This document shows positions 1-8,849 of a DNA stretch of 64,000 bases, one piece after another. This DNA is from Clostridia bacterium (GTDB lineage Bacteria > Bacillota > Clostridia > Lachnospirales > Anaerotignaceae): the NCBI GenBank assembly GCA_022651385.1, contig JALCQR010000001.1, positions 248,001 through 312,000 of the forward strand. The letters are read 5' to 3'. The notes beneath the pieces are model-generated. The model saw only the letters and a program-made list of their open reading frames with translations. It was not told the DNA's origin and searched no databases. Position 1 is the stretch's first letter. Every line of letters begins with the position of its first letter. The translations under genes were made by a program, and so were the position numbers.

Positions 1-896
1 TTTTCTGTTCAAGAAGTGAAATTGAAGATTATTTAAAGGAAAAATGCCAAGATTTCAGAAACGACAGCACAAATTTTATGGAAGACTATACAAGAAACAA
101 AATTCGGCTTAGGATTTTGCCGTATATTGAAAAAAACATAAACAGCGCGGCCACAAAAAACATTGCCAATGCCGCTACACTGCTTTTGGAAGATGAAATG
201 TATATTGAAAATGCTGCCGTAAGAGCTTTTGAATATGCTTTGCTGGATATATCTGAAAAAAAAGTTACAATTGATTTAGCTAAGTTTTCTGAATTTGACA
301 GAGTTATACAAAAACGAATTGTAAGAAAAGCAGCGTGGAAACTAAAAAGCGGAATAAAAGACGTTTCAAATGTACATGTGGAAGAAGTGCTTAAGCTTTC
401 AAAAATGATTAAAGGACATTTTGACTTGCCTAACGGAATAAAAGCTGACTCAAGATACGGTAAACTTTCATTATCATTAAATGAAAATATAAAAGAAAGT
501 ACAGGTTATTCGTATGAACTTTTGGAAGACAAGATTATTTATGTAAAAGAAGCAGGACTTTTTTTTGAATTAACCAGAAAAAACAAAAAAAATGAAAGTA
601 ATTTAAACAATATGTATACGAAATCATTTGATTATGATAAAATAAGCGGTGTTGCCTATGTTAGGACAAGAAAACAAGATGATAAAATAAGTATTAATAA
701 AAATGGTAATTCAAAAAAAATAAAAAAACTTTTTATCGACTGCAAAATACCTGCTGAAAAACGTGACAGTATACCTTTAATAGCTTTTTCAAATGAGGTA
801 ATATGGGCGGTCGGCATTAGATGCGGAACATACTATGAGGCATCAGAAAATACCAAAAATGTTTGCCATATTAATATTTGGAGGTTAAAAAAATGA
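1..896 (+). CDS. tilS: tRNA(Ile)-lysidine synthase TilS, C-terminal part (5' truncated by window)
   Basis: The reading frame is open from position 3, so the gene starts before the window. The visible part includes the family-typical stretch ending in TRNKIR (codons from 3 to about 115), followed by the helical middle and C-terminal substrate-binding domains. TilS attaches lysine to C34 of the CAU-anticodon tRNA-Ile so that it reads AUA codons. The ATP-binding PP-loop domain lies outside the window. The stop overlaps the hpt start (ATGA at 893-896), so the two genes are translationally coupled. The tilS-hpt-ftsH order is the usual one in Firmicutes and supports the call. Confidence 0.9.
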   Translation, partial: FCSRSEIEDYLKEKCQDFRNDSTNFMEDYTRNKIRLRILPYIEKNINSAATKNIANAATLLLEDEMYIENAAVRAFEYALLDISEKKVTIDLAKFSEFDRVIQKRIVRKAAWKLKSGIKDVSNVHVEEVLKLSKMIKGHFDLPNGIKADSRYGKLSLSLNENIKESTGYSYELLEDKIIYVKEAGLFFELTRKNKKNESNLNNMYTKSFDYDKISGVAYVRTRKQDDKISINKNGNSKKIKKLFIDCKIPAEKRDSIPLIAFSNEVIWAVGIRCGTYYEASENTKNVCHINIWRLKK

Positions 897-1423
897 TTGA
901 GAAAATAAGCACACTTATTTCGAAGGAGGAAATTGAACAGAAGGTCAGAGAAATTGCATCCCAGATTGAAAAAGAATATGAGGGAAAAGATATTCATTTT
1001 ATATGTGTTTTAAAAGGCGGGGTAGTATTTATGGTTGACCTTGCCAGAGCAATCAAGAAAAACGTATACATGCACTTTATGGATGTATCAAGCTACGGAG
1101 ACGATACAGAAAGCAGCGGAAACATAAAAATATTGATGGACCTTGATGAGCCTATAAAGGACAAGCATGTAATAATAGTTGAGGACATTATAGATTCGGG
1201 AAGAACTCTCAGCATACTTAAAAAACTGCTTTTAAGCAGAGGGCCTGCAAGCCTTAAAATTTGTACGCTTCTTGACAAGCCGGACAGAAGGGTTGCCAAC
1301 GTTGATATAGATTACACGGGATTTAAAATACCTGATGAGTTTGTTGTAGGCTGCGGCCTTGACTATGCTCAAAAATACAGGAACCTTGACTACATAGGCA
1401 TCATATCTTTTGAAGAAGAATAA
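893..1423 (+). CDS. hpt: Hypoxanthine phosphoribosyltransferase
   Basis: This cytoplasmic purine-salvage enzyme makes IMP or GMP from hypoxanthine or guanine and PRPP. The PRPP-binding signature VIIVEDIIDSGRT and the flexible-loop region SSYGDDTESSG are present, and 176 residues is normal for the family. The start is ATG 893, because a GGAGG sits at 880-884. An upstream in-frame TTG at 878 would place that Shine-Dalgarno inside the gene. The first codon overlaps the tilS stop. A weak terminator-like hairpin and then the ftsH promoter follow. Confidence 0.95.
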   Translation: MIEKISTLISKEEIEQKVREIASQIEKEYEGKDIHFICVLKGGVVFMVDLARAIKKNVYMHFMDVSSYGDDTESSGNIKILMDLDEPIKDKHVIIVEDIIDSGRTLSILKKLLLSRGPASLKICTLLDKPDRRVANVDIDYTGFKIPDEFVVGCGLDYAQKYRNLDYIGIISFEEE

Positions 1424-1471
1424 AAAATATTGATTTTGGATAAACAATAGATGTTTAAATGTGTTATTGCT

Positions 1472-1503
1472 GACTTTTTACCAATAATGGTATAGTCTTT
1501 TTG
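1472..1503 (+). terminator. Weak terminator-like hairpin after hpt
   Basis: TACCA/TGGTA flank a 4-base loop, with outer GACT/AGTC pairing across a small internal loop, and a T run follows at 1498-1502. It lies between hpt and the ftsH promoter. The stem is short, so termination may be partial. Confidence 0.4.
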
Positions 1504-1532
1504 TTGCCTATTTTTTTTATATATGATAAAAT
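1504..1532 (+). promoter_or_regulatory. Sigma-A-type promoter for ftsH
   Basis: TTGCCT (1504-1509), 17 bases, TAAAAT (1527-1532). Transcription would start near 1540, about 50 bases before the chosen ftsH start. Confidence 0.5.
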
Positions 1533-1590
1533 ATAAAACTGACCGACAGAAGTGTCGGCTTTGCAAAATATTAAACAGGGAGGCAGGATT

Positions 1591-3531
1591 TTGAAAAAAT
1601 ACTGGAAAAGTTTTGGCCTGTATGCCGTTATTTTCATGTTTGTATTAGTAATACTTGCTTTTATAAACAACGGATACACTGCTCCTCAGGTGCAGACGTA
1701 TACATACAGTGACCTTATAGAGAAAATTGAAAAAGGAGACGTTTCTAAATTACAGATAGAAAAAAGTACAGAGGCAAGTGACTACGGCACTGTTACGGCG
1801 CAGCTTAAAGACGGAACAGAAATAAAAACAAATGTTGCAAGTCTAAGCACTTTTTCAGATTATGTCAACAAAAAAATACTTGAAAATGGTCTTAATACAA
1901 CTGTTGAGGATATACCGAGAACAAATATGCTAAGCTCGATACTTCCCTCTGTGGTACTTATGATTCTTGCTGTTGCTCTTTTCTCATTTATGTTCCAAAG
2001 GATGCAGGGCGGCGGAGGAAAAGTAATGAGTTTTGGCAAAAGCAAGGCTAAGGTTAACATTGACGATAAAAACAGAGTGACCTTTGACGATGTTGCCGGT
2101 CTTGATGAGGAAAAAGCCGAACTTTCAGAACTTGTTGAGTTTTTAAAAGAACCTAAAAAATATGTTGACCTTGGTGCAAGAATTCCTAAAGGTGTGCTTC
2201 TTGTAGGCCCTCCGGGTACTGGTAAAACACTTCTTGCAAAAGCTGTTGCCGGAGAAGCAAAAGTTCCGTTTTTCAGCATTTCAGGTTCAGACTTTGTTGA
2301 AATGTTCGTTGGTGTTGGCGCATCACGTGTAAGGGACCTTTTTGATCAGGCTAAGAAAAATTCACCTTGTATAGTTTTCATTGATGAAATTGATGCCGTA
2401 GGCAGACGCCGTGGAGCCGGACTTGGCGGAGGACACGATGAAAGAGAGCAAACTCTTAACCAGCTTCTTGTTGAAATGGATGGTTTTGGAATAAATGAGG
2501 GTGTAATTGTAATTGCGGCAACAAACAGAGCTGATATACTGGACCCGGCTATTTTAAGACCCGGACGTTTTGACAGACAGGTTTATGTTGGCCGTCCTGA
2601 CGTTAAAGGCAGAGAAGCTATACTTAAAGTACATTCAAAGGGCAAGCCTTTTGCTGATGATGTGGATTTGAATGTAGTAGCTAAAACAACATCGGGATTT
2701 ACAGGTGCAGACCTTGAAAACCTCCTTAATGAAGCAGCACTTCTTTCTGCAAGACATGGCAAAAAGAAGATTGATATGGCTGAGATACAGCAGGCTTTTA
2801 TTAAAGTGGGTATTGGTACAGAAAAGAAGAGTCGTATAATAAGTGAAAAAGAAAAAAGAATTACTGCTTATCATGAAAGCGGACACGCTATACTTTTTGA
2901 GGTGCTTAGTGAGCTTGATCCTGTACACAGTATATCAATAATTCCTACAGGTATGGCTGGAGGATATACAATGCCTCTTCCTGGAGAAGATAAAATGTAT
3001 ATAACAAAGAAATCCATGGAGCAGGAAATAATAAGTTTTCTTGGCGGCCGTGCTGCGGAATACATTATATTCAAGGATGTTACAACCGGTGCTTCAAATG
3101 ATATTAAGCGTGCAACGGCAATGGCACGAAGCATGGTTATGAAATATGGTATGAGTGACAAGCTTGGACCAATTCAGTTTGGCGATGACCAAGATGAAGT
3201 GTTCCTTGGAAAAGAAATAGCACATTCGAGAAATTACGGTGAAGATGTTGCTGCTCTTATTGACCAGGAAGTACGTGACATGATGGAATCAGCATATGAA
3301 GAAGCCAAGAGGATTCTTAATGATAATATAAAGGTGCTTCATGCTTCCGCCAAACTTCTTTGTGAGAAGGAAAAGATTACAGGAGCCGAATTTAGGGCGC
3401 TGTTTAAAGATCCTGATTCTGTTCTTGATGAGAATTTAGATAATAATGACAATAAAGTTATAAGACTTGAAAAGAAAACCAATATAGATAATCAAGATAA
3501 ACCGGGCAACAATGGAGACGGAGAACAATAA
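1591..3531 (+). CDS. ftsH: ATP-dependent zinc metalloprotease FtsH
   Basis: A membrane-anchored AAA+ protease that degrades misfolded membrane proteins and short-lived regulators. In order, counting from TTG 1591: TM segment at about residues 8-26, an extracellular domain, a second TM at about 113-135, an AAA domain with Walker A GPPGTGKT near 206 and Walker B FIDEID near 262, and the zinc protease motif HESGH near 428-432. An acidic, Asn-rich tail closes the protein. The TTG start has AGGGAGG at 1577-1583. A GTG at 1552 is possible but has no ribosome binding site. It is 646 residues, normal for FtsH. Confidence 0.96.
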   Translation: MKKYWKSFGLYAVIFMFVLVILAFINNGYTAPQVQTYTYSDLIEKIEKGDVSKLQIEKSTEASDYGTVTAQLKDGTEIKTNVASLSTFSDYVNKKILENGLNTTVEDIPRTNMLSSILPSVVLMILAVALFSFMFQRMQGGGGKVMSFGKSKAKVNIDDKNRVTFDDVAGLDEEKAELSELVEFLKEPKKYVDLGARIPKGVLLVGPPGTGKTLLAKAVAGEAKVPFFSISGSDFVEMFVGVGASRVRDLFDQAKKNSPCIVFIDEIDAVGRRRGAGLGGGHDEREQTLNQLLVEMDGFGINEGVIVIAATNRADILDPAILRPGRFDRQVYVGRPDVKGREAILKVHSKGKPFADDVDLNVVAKTTSGFTGADLENLLNEAALLSARHGKKKIDMAEIQQAFIKVGIGTEKKSRIISEKEKRITAYHESGHAILFEVLSELDPVHSISIIPTGMAGGYTMPLPGEDKMYITKKSMEQEIISFLGGRAAEYIIFKDVTTGASNDIKRATAMARSMVMKYGMSDKLGPIQFGDDQDEVFLGKEIAHSRNYGEDVAALIDQEVRDMMESAYEEAKRILNDNIKVLHASAKLLCEKEKITGAEFRALFKDPDSVLDENLDNNDNKVIRLEKKTNIDNQDKPGNNGDGEQ

Positions 3532-3569
3532 TAATTAAAATAAATATTTTTAAGAAAGGATGATTTGCA

Positions 3570-3953
3570 ATGGAATACAACATCAGAGTCGGCATGTCGA
3601 ATGAAATGGAATACATGGTAACAAAAGATCTTACAACAGACCATTTTAGTAAGGCTCATCCGGTTTTTGCAACACCTTCAATGGTTAATCTTATTGAGCA
3701 GACATCACTTAAGATGTGTCAGCAGGTTCTTCCAGAAGGCTATGACACTGTAGGTACATTTGTGAATATCAAGCATATGGCGCCTACGCCTCTCGGAATG
3801 AAAGTAAGGATATGCGTTGAAGTTGCCGAGGTTAACGGAAAACTAATGACACTTAATGTAAAGTGCTATGACGAAAAGACTAAGATTGCTGAGGGCACAC
3901 ACGGCAGAGCCATTGTAAACGTTGAAAAATTTGTTGCAAATCTCGGCAAATAA
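3570..3953 (+). CDS. FlK-type hotdog-fold thioesterase
   Basis: A 127-residue single hotdog-domain protein. It keeps the catalytic residues known from fluoroacetyl-CoA thioesterase FlK (Thr42, Glu50, His76) as T35, E43 and H69, with identical spacing of 8 and 26 residues. The motifs are ATPSM, LIEQTS and NIKHMAPTP. Family knowledge suggests hydrolysis of a short acyl-CoA. The physiological substrate cannot be read from the sequence, and fluoroacetate itself is unlikely. AAGAAAGG at 3551-3558 precedes ATG 3570. The gene lies between ftsH and the carbamoyltransferase and may share their transcript. Confidence 0.8.
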   Translation: MEYNIRVGMSNEMEYMVTKDLTTDHFSKAHPVFATPSMVNLIEQTSLKMCQQVLPEGYDTVGTFVNIKHMAPTPLGMKVRICVEVAEVNGKLMTLNVKCYDEKTKIAEGTHGRAIVNVEKFVANLGK

Positions 3954-3983
3954 CATTGATTTAAAGTAATGGGGGAAATTTTA

Positions 3984-4928
3984 ATGTCAGTTTGTTTAAA
4001 AGGCAGAAGTTTTTTAACACTTAAAGACTATACTGCCGGAGAAATAGAATATTTGATTGACCTTGCCATTGACCTAAAGGCAAAGAAAAAAGCAGGTATT
4101 TTTGAAAACCATCTTGCACATAAAAATGTGGCTTTGATTTTTGAAAAGCCTTCTACAAGAACAAGGAGCTCTTTTACAGTCGGCTGCGTTGATGAGGGTG
4201 CTCATCCGGAGTATCTGGGCAAAAACGACATACAGCTTGGATACAAAGAGACCGTTGAAGACACGGCAAGAGTTCTCGGCAGAATGTTTGACGGTATAGA
4301 GTTTAGAGGATTTTCTCAGGATACTGTAGAAAAACTCGCAAAATACAGTGGTGTTCCTGTTTGGAACGGTCTTACAGATGAGGATCATCCAACACAGGTT
4401 TTGGCTGATTTTATGACGGTCAAAGAAAAATTAGGGCATCTTAAAGGTATTAAATTTGTATACTGCGGTGACGGAAGAAACAATATGTCTAATGCCCTAA
4501 TGATTGGCTGCGCAAAAATGGGGCTTGATTTTGTTGTTGCTTCGCCTGAAAGCCTTTTCCCTGATGAAAAACTTGTTGAGCTTTGCAGGAAGTATGCAAA
4601 AGAAAGCGGTGCCGCAATTACAATTACAGCTAACCCTAAAGAAGCGGTAAAAAACGCTGATGTAATTTATACTGATGTTTGGGTTTCAATGGGCGAAGAG
4701 GAAAAGATTGCTGAAAGAAAAGCAATACTTGGACCTTACCAGGTAAACGCCGAGCTTATGGCAGCTACCGGAAAAGACAGCACAATATTTATGCACTGCC
4801 TGCCAGCGGTAAGAGGCAATGAAGTAACAAACGATGTTTTAGAGGGAAAAGCATCAGTCGTATTTGACGAGGCCGAAAACCGTATGCATACTATAAAGGC
4901 TGTTATGGTTGCAACTCTTGGAAACTAA
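3984..4928 (+). CDS. argF: Ornithine carbamoyltransferase
   Basis: Transfers the carbamoyl group from carbamoyl phosphate to ornithine to make citrulline (the arginine pathway, or the reverse in arginine deiminase catabolism). Carbamoyl-phosphate motif FEKPSTRTR lies at about residues 53-61, the ornithine-side HCLP at 271-274, and HPTQ is present in the middle. The start is ATG 3984, which has GGGGGA at 3971-3976 in front. The in-frame ATG at 3969 lies before that site. No arcA, arcC or arg genes are nearby, so anabolic ArgF and catabolic ArcB cannot be told apart here. A strong terminator follows. Confidence 0.92.
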   Translation: MSVCLKGRSFLTLKDYTAGEIEYLIDLAIDLKAKKKAGIFENHLAHKNVALIFEKPSTRTRSSFTVGCVDEGAHPEYLGKNDIQLGYKETVEDTARVLGRMFDGIEFRGFSQDTVEKLAKYSGVPVWNGLTDEDHPTQVLADFMTVKEKLGHLKGIKFVYCGDGRNNMSNALMIGCAKMGLDFVVASPESLFPDEKLVELCRKYAKESGAAITITANPKEAVKNADVIYTDVWVSMGEEEKIAERKAILGPYQVNAELMAATGKDSTIFMHCLPAVRGNEVTNDVLEGKASVVFDEAENRMHTIKAVMVATLGN

Positions 4929-4952
4929 GCAATACATATGAATAGTTTTAAG

Positions 4953-4979
4953 TCCGCAGGCTTTTGTCTGCGGATTTTT
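4953..4979 (+). terminator. Rho-independent terminator after argF
   Basis: TCCGCAG (4953-4959) pairs with CTGCGGA (4968-4974), with an extra G-U pair inside, followed by TTTTT. Confidence 0.85.
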
Positions 4980-5007
4980 AAAAATAGTTGAAAAAAGGTG
5001 AATATAA

Positions 5008-5976
5008 TTGAAAGATGAACTGCTCGAGCTTCTAAAAAATGCAGACGGATATATTTCTGGAGAAGAAATCGGTGAAAAGCTAAAAGTCTCACGCTCTGCA
5101 GTTTGGAAGGAAATAAACGCTTTAAGAGAAGACGGATACATAATTGATGCTGTTACAAACAGAGGCTATATGCTGAAAGAGTCCGCCGATGTACTTAATC
5201 GTGTGGAAATAAAAAACAATATACCCGGAGCGCTTATAGGTACCAATATAGTATGTTTTGATGAAGTTGACTCAACTAATGAGGTATGTAAAAAAATGGC
5301 TTCCGAGGGGCTTGAGGAAGGCTCTGTAATTGTTGCCGAATGTCAGAATGGCGGCAAAGGCAGGCTCGGAAGAAAATGGGTTTCACAAAAGGGCGACGGT
5401 GTGTGGATGAGCATACTTTTAAAACCTGATGTAAATCCTGCCGGCATTTCGTCAATCACTCTTGCTGCCGGACTTGCTGTGTGCTTTACACTAAGAAATG
5501 ATTTTGGGATACAGTCTGACATAAAATGGCCTAATGACATACTTTTAAACAACAAAAAAATTTGTGGTATACTTACTGAAATGAGCGGACAAATAGCTAA
5601 AGTTGATTATGTGGTGGTAGGAATAGGCATAAATGTAAATATAGAAAGTTTCCCAGACGGCATTAAAAATACGGCGACATCTCTTTGTATCGAAACCGGA
5701 AAGAAATTTAAACGAAGCGAAATTGCAAAAAATGTGCTCAAAAATTTTGATTCGGTGTATAAACGTTTTCAAAAAGACGGCTTTAAGTGTATAAAGCAGG
5801 AATATGAAGACATGTGTATAAACATCGGCAAAAGGGTAAGAGTTATAAAACATGATGGCAGTTTTGAGGCTACGGCTTTAGAGGTAAATAACAACGGCGA
5901 ACTTGTTATAATGAAAGATAACGGCGAGATAACAACTGTTTTTTCAGGTGAAGTTTCTGTTAGAGGAGTGTATTAA
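5008..5976 (+). CDS. birA: Bifunctional biotin--protein ligase / biotin repressor BirA
   Basis: The first 60 residues form a winged helix-turn-helix (KLKVSRSAVWKEINALR), followed by the biotin ligase core with GKGRLGR (116-122), KWPND (173-177) and the adjacent active-site lysine region NNKKICGIL. The C-terminal SH3-like domain ends in FSGEVSVRGVY. It makes biotinyl-AMP, biotinylates carboxyl carrier proteins, and as a holo-repressor binds biotin-gene operators. The TTG start at 5008 has AAAAGGTG just upstream. At 322 residues it is the two-function form. No biotin genes are in the window. Confidence 0.94.
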   Translation: MKDELLELLKNADGYISGEEIGEKLKVSRSAVWKEINALREDGYIIDAVTNRGYMLKESADVLNRVEIKNNIPGALIGTNIVCFDEVDSTNEVCKKMASEGLEEGSVIVAECQNGGKGRLGRKWVSQKGDGVWMSILLKPDVNPAGISSITLAAGLAVCFTLRNDFGIQSDIKWPNDILLNNKKICGILTEMSGQIAKVDYVVVGIGINVNIESFPDGIKNTATSLCIETGKKFKRSEIAKNVLKNFDSVYKRFQKDGFKCIKQEYEDMCINIGKRVRVIKHDGSFEATALEVNNNGELVIMKDNGEITTVFSGEVSVRGVY

Positions 5977-5979
5977 ACT

Positions 5980-6345
5980 TTGGATAAGAAAATAATGGCT
6001 GCCGCATCATTTGAGAAACAAAAATTTTTTATTGACCCGGAATTTGCAGCCATTCCTGATGAGGTAAAAAAAGAAGTACAGACAATATGTGTATATCTTG
6101 CGGAAAAGCTTATGTGTACATTTATAATGGGCTTTCACGAAAACGGGGATGTGTATTTCGAGACAATAAAAGGCGAGGACATTTCGGATTTTGATGATAT
6201 AGGTGCAGAGCTTGAAATAAAAGCTTTAAGAAAAGACAAGGCAAAACTTTTAGAGGCATTAAAAATTTGGTATGTGATTTATAAAACACCCGGCGGAGAG
6301 AAAGTAAAAACTGAATTAATTGAAAAATACAAGAAGGAAAAATGA
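5980..6345 (+). CDS. Small conserved protein, DUF6145-like
   Basis: A 121-residue soluble protein with no membrane segment. The opening pattern (MAAASFEKQKFF then DPEFAAIPDEVKKEV) and the place between birA and dusB match what I recall of the DUF6145 proteins of Lachnospiraceae. No function is known to me. The predicted start is TTG 5980 with GAGGAG at 5963-5968. ATG 5995 would be the alternative. It ends in ATGA overlap with dusB, so co-translation with the tRNA enzyme is likely. A profile search would settle the family. Confidence 0.7.
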   Translation: MDKKIMAAASFEKQKFFIDPEFAAIPDEVKKEVQTICVYLAEKLMCTFIMGFHENGDVYFETIKGEDISDFDDIGAELEIKALRKDKAKLLEALKIWYVIYKTPGGEKVKTELIEKYKKEK

Positions 6346-7304
6346 TGTATATTGGAAATGTAGAGCTTAAAAACAATGTGTTTCTGGCACCTATGGCCGG
6401 CATAACAGATAAACCCTACAGACTTATATGTATGGAAATGGGCTGCGGCCTTGCTTATTCTGAAATGGTGAGCGCCAAAGGCCTTTTTTATTCAAGCAAA
6501 AACACGGCTAAGCTTTTGGAATGCGATGAAAAACAAAGGCCCTTTGCCGTACAGCTTTTTGGCTCTGAGCCCGAGATAATGGGAAAAGTTGCAAAAGAAA
6601 TTGAAAATCTTCCATTTGACATAATAGATATAAATATGGGATGTCCGGCACCTAAAATAGTAAAAAACGGTGACGGAAGCGCAATTATGACAAAACCTGA
6701 ATTGGCTGAGAAGATAGTAAGAGCTGTTGCTGAGTCTCAAAAAAAGCCTGTCACTGTTAAAATTAGAAAGGGCTTTGATGATGACAATATCAATGCCGTT
6801 GAAGTTGCACTTATGGCACAAAAAGGCGGTGCGTCGGCTGTAGCCGTACATGGCAGAACAAGACAGCAGTATTACAGCGGAATGGCAGACTGGCAGATAA
6901 TAAAAGATGTTAAAAATGCTGTAGACATACCTGTAATTGGAAACGGCGATATTACTTCACCTGAAAAAGCAAAGGAAATGATTGATTTTACAGGATGCGA
7001 CGCTGTTATGATAGGCAGAGCGGCTGAAGGAAATCCCTGGATATTTAAAAGGACAGTGCATTTTTTGGAAACGGGAGAACTTTTGCCTGAACCGACACCA
7101 AAGGAAAAGGCTGAGCTTATAATGCGTCATGCCCGTATGCTTGTTGATTTTAAAGGCGAATATATAGGAATAAGAGAAATGAGAAGGCATTTTTCATCTT
7201 ACACAAAGGGCATGCCTTCCGCTGCGGAAATGAGAGGACAGATTAATTCTGTTGAAAGTCTCAAAGAAATAGAAAATCTTATTAAAAAGTATTACGTAAT
7301 ATAG
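6342..7304 (+). CDS. dusB: tRNA-dihydrouridine synthase DusB
   Basis: A flavin enzyme that reduces uridines in the tRNA D-loop. It is a TIM barrel with N-terminal FLAPMAGITDKPYR, catalytic Cys101 in NMGCPAPKIVKNGDG, conserved VKIRKGF and AVHGRTRQQYYSG, and the FMN phosphate site GNGDI. The 320-residue length is typical. ATG 6342 overlaps the previous stop by four bases. Its downstream neighbour begins 57 bases later and may be in the same transcript. Confidence 0.94.
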   Translation: MMYIGNVELKNNVFLAPMAGITDKPYRLICMEMGCGLAYSEMVSAKGLFYSSKNTAKLLECDEKQRPFAVQLFGSEPEIMGKVAKEIENLPFDIIDINMGCPAPKIVKNGDGSAIMTKPELAEKIVRAVAESQKKPVTVKIRKGFDDDNINAVEVALMAQKGGASAVAVHGRTRQQYYSGMADWQIIKDVKNAVDIPVIGNGDITSPEKAKEMIDFTGCDAVMIGRAAEGNPWIFKRTVHFLETGELLPEPTPKEKAELIMRHARMLVDFKGEYIGIREMRRHFSSYTKGMPSAAEMRGQINSVESLKEIENLIKKYYVI

Positions 7305-7313
7305 GAGAAGGAT

Positions 7314-7364
7314 ATGCCATACACTTTCAGTATAAGAGATGTTTTAAGGAGGGGTATGGCATGA
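7314..7364 (+). CDS. Possible 16-codon leader ORF
   Basis: ATG 7314 opens a frame coding MPYTFSIRDVLRRGMA and stopping at TGA 7362-7364. That stop overlaps the ATG of the next gene (ATGA at 7361-7364). GGAG at 7304-7307 could serve as its ribosome binding site. The Shine-Dalgarno of the next gene (AAGGAGGGG, 7346-7354) lies inside it. This is the architecture of a translationally coupled leader peptide, but a chance short ORF is not excluded. Confidence 0.3.
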   Translation: MPYTFSIRDVLRRGMA

Positions 7365-8254
7365 ACTTTGCATATATTAATTTTGAAAAGGGAAACACAA
7401 AAAAAGGACACACGCCTGATTTTATAAGACGTTTGTATATAGAAAAATTAAAGAGGGAAAAAATCAAAAAAATAAATATGCTTGGAGCCAAAGGTGATAT
7501 AATAACATTGCCGTTTAAAAAAGATGAACCGGATTTTGAACTTATTTCAAAATATATTGAGGAAATGTTTGTTAGAAATTCTCTCTATAACATTAGAGGA
7601 CTTTCTGTTCAGGATGGATTAAAATGTTTTGTAAAAAATGCCTGCAGCGGTGAACTGTTTTCAGCTTTTTTTGCCGAAGATATAATGAAAAAGATGTGCA
7701 AAGACATTAATGAAGACAGTGAGCTTAAAGTGACAGTAAGTGACGGCGGAGACACGAAAACCAAAGTTGTATTGGAATGTCTTTCAAGACTTCCAGTAAG
7801 GGTAGGTCTTTTAACCGATAACAGGAATGAGGCCGAAAAAACACTTGAGGAAATATATTCGCGTACAGGGCTATGTGTAAGCACATATGCCAGCGAGAAG
7901 AACAGAAATGTTCAAAGCTCAGACGTATTTATAAAATGCCGCAGCTTTGAAAAGAATAATTTTTTTATGAAAAAAAATAGTATATTTATTGATTTTACAG
8001 ATAATTTTGGATATATTTTATCACTTGCAAGGAAAAGAAAAGATTTGAAAATATTTTCGGCACGAAATTTTAAAAAAGGAGATAGGCTTTATTCAGCGGC
8101 ATTTTGTGAGGCTTTGTGCGAGGCTGCCTGCGACGAATTTTTTAAAATATCCAGATACGGTTTTGATACGCAAAGATTTAATGAGTCTTATAGATTTTTA
8201 CACAAGTATTTTTCCGCTAATGACTGTGAAAAGTTGACAATGAGAGAGAGATAA
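7361..8254 (+). CDS. Uncharacterised 297-residue protein
   Basis: I do not recognise this protein. It has a strong ribosome binding site (AAGGAGGGG at 7346-7354) and coding character like its neighbours. The product is soluble, basic and has no signal peptide. The C-terminal half alternates hydrophobic strands and helices (VRVGLLTDN, SDVFIKCRSF, SIFIDFTDNFGYI), loosely like a Rossmann fold, but no nucleotide-binding motif can be named. Cysteines cluster near the end (FCEALCEAACDEF). Its place after dusB and before greA suggests a lineage-specific conserved gene. A hairpin with a T run follows. Confidence 0.75.
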   Translation: MNFAYINFEKGNTKKGHTPDFIRRLYIEKLKREKIKKINMLGAKGDIITLPFKKDEPDFELISKYIEEMFVRNSLYNIRGLSVQDGLKCFVKNACSGELFSAFFAEDIMKKMCKDINEDSELKVTVSDGGDTKTKVVLECLSRLPVRVGLLTDNRNEAEKTLEEIYSRTGLCVSTYASEKNRNVQSSDVFIKCRSFEKNNFFMKKNSIFIDFTDNFGYILSLARKRKDLKIFSARNFKKGDRLYSAAFCEALCEAACDEFFKISRYGFDTQRFNESYRFLHKYFSANDCEKLTMRER

Positions 8255-8289
8255 TATATAATTTTACGATATGATGATTGAGAAATGCG

Positions 8290-8313
8290 GCAGAAAACAT
8301 TGTTTCTGCTTTT
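8290..8313 (+). terminator. Terminator-like hairpin upstream of greA
   Basis: GCAGAAA (8290-8296) pairs with TTTCTGC (8303-8309) around a 6-base loop and is followed by TTTT. It is short and may be leaky. Confidence 0.6.
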
Positions 8314-8337
8314 AAAATGTAAAGGAGCTGAAGCACC

Positions 8338-8814
8338 GTGGCAGAAAAGAAAGTTGTTCTGACATATGAAGGTCTTAAAAAAAGAGAAGAAGAACTTGAA
8401 GAATTAAAAACAGTAAAAAGAAAAGAAGTTGCCGAAAAAATCAAAGAAGCAAGAGGACAGGGCGACCTTTCCGAAAACGCTGAATATGATGCCGCAAAAG
8501 ATGAACAGGCTGAGATTGAGGCAAGAATAGCAACTCTTGAAAAAATGCTCAAAAATGCCGAAGTTATAGATGAGGAAGATGTAAAAGGGGACGTTATCAC
8601 AATCGGAAGCCGCGTACTTGTATATGACAAAGATTTTGAGGAAGAAACAGAGTATTCTATTGTTGGTTCAGCCGAGGCCGATCCTATGGAAAACCTTATT
8701 TCAAACGAGTCGCCTGTTGGACAAGGTCTTCTTGGACATAAAGTCGGTGAGACAGTCCAGATTGAAGTTCCGGACGGTATTATTGAATTTGAGATACGTG
8801 CAATAAATAAATAA
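8338..8814 (+). CDS. greA: Transcription elongation factor GreA
   Basis: Rescues backtracked RNA polymerase by stimulating cleavage of the transcript 3' end. The N-terminal antiparallel coiled coil (about residues 10-75) carries the acidic tip in the segment [20 protein letters not shown]. The C-terminal FKBP-like domain holds [13 protein letters not shown]. The 158-residue length is typical. GTG start at 8338, with AAAGGAG at 8321-8327. lysS follows 35 bases downstream, a common greA-lysS pairing in Firmicutes. Confidence 0.96.
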   Translation: MAEKKVVLTYEGLKKREEELEELKTVKRKEVAEKIKEARGQGDLSENAEYDAAKDEQAEIEARIATLEKMLKNAEVIDEEDVKGDVITIGSRVLVYDKDFEEETEYSIVGSAEADPMENLISNESPVGQGLLGHKVGETVQIEVPDGIIEFEIRAINK

Positions 8815-8849
8815 TTGTTAAATGGCAATAAAGCAGGGAGGAAATTTTT

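Noticed and set aside
8217-8828. Minus-strand frame of 203 codons opposite greA
   Set aside because: It is a Ser-rich shadow of the Glu/Lys-rich greA sequence.
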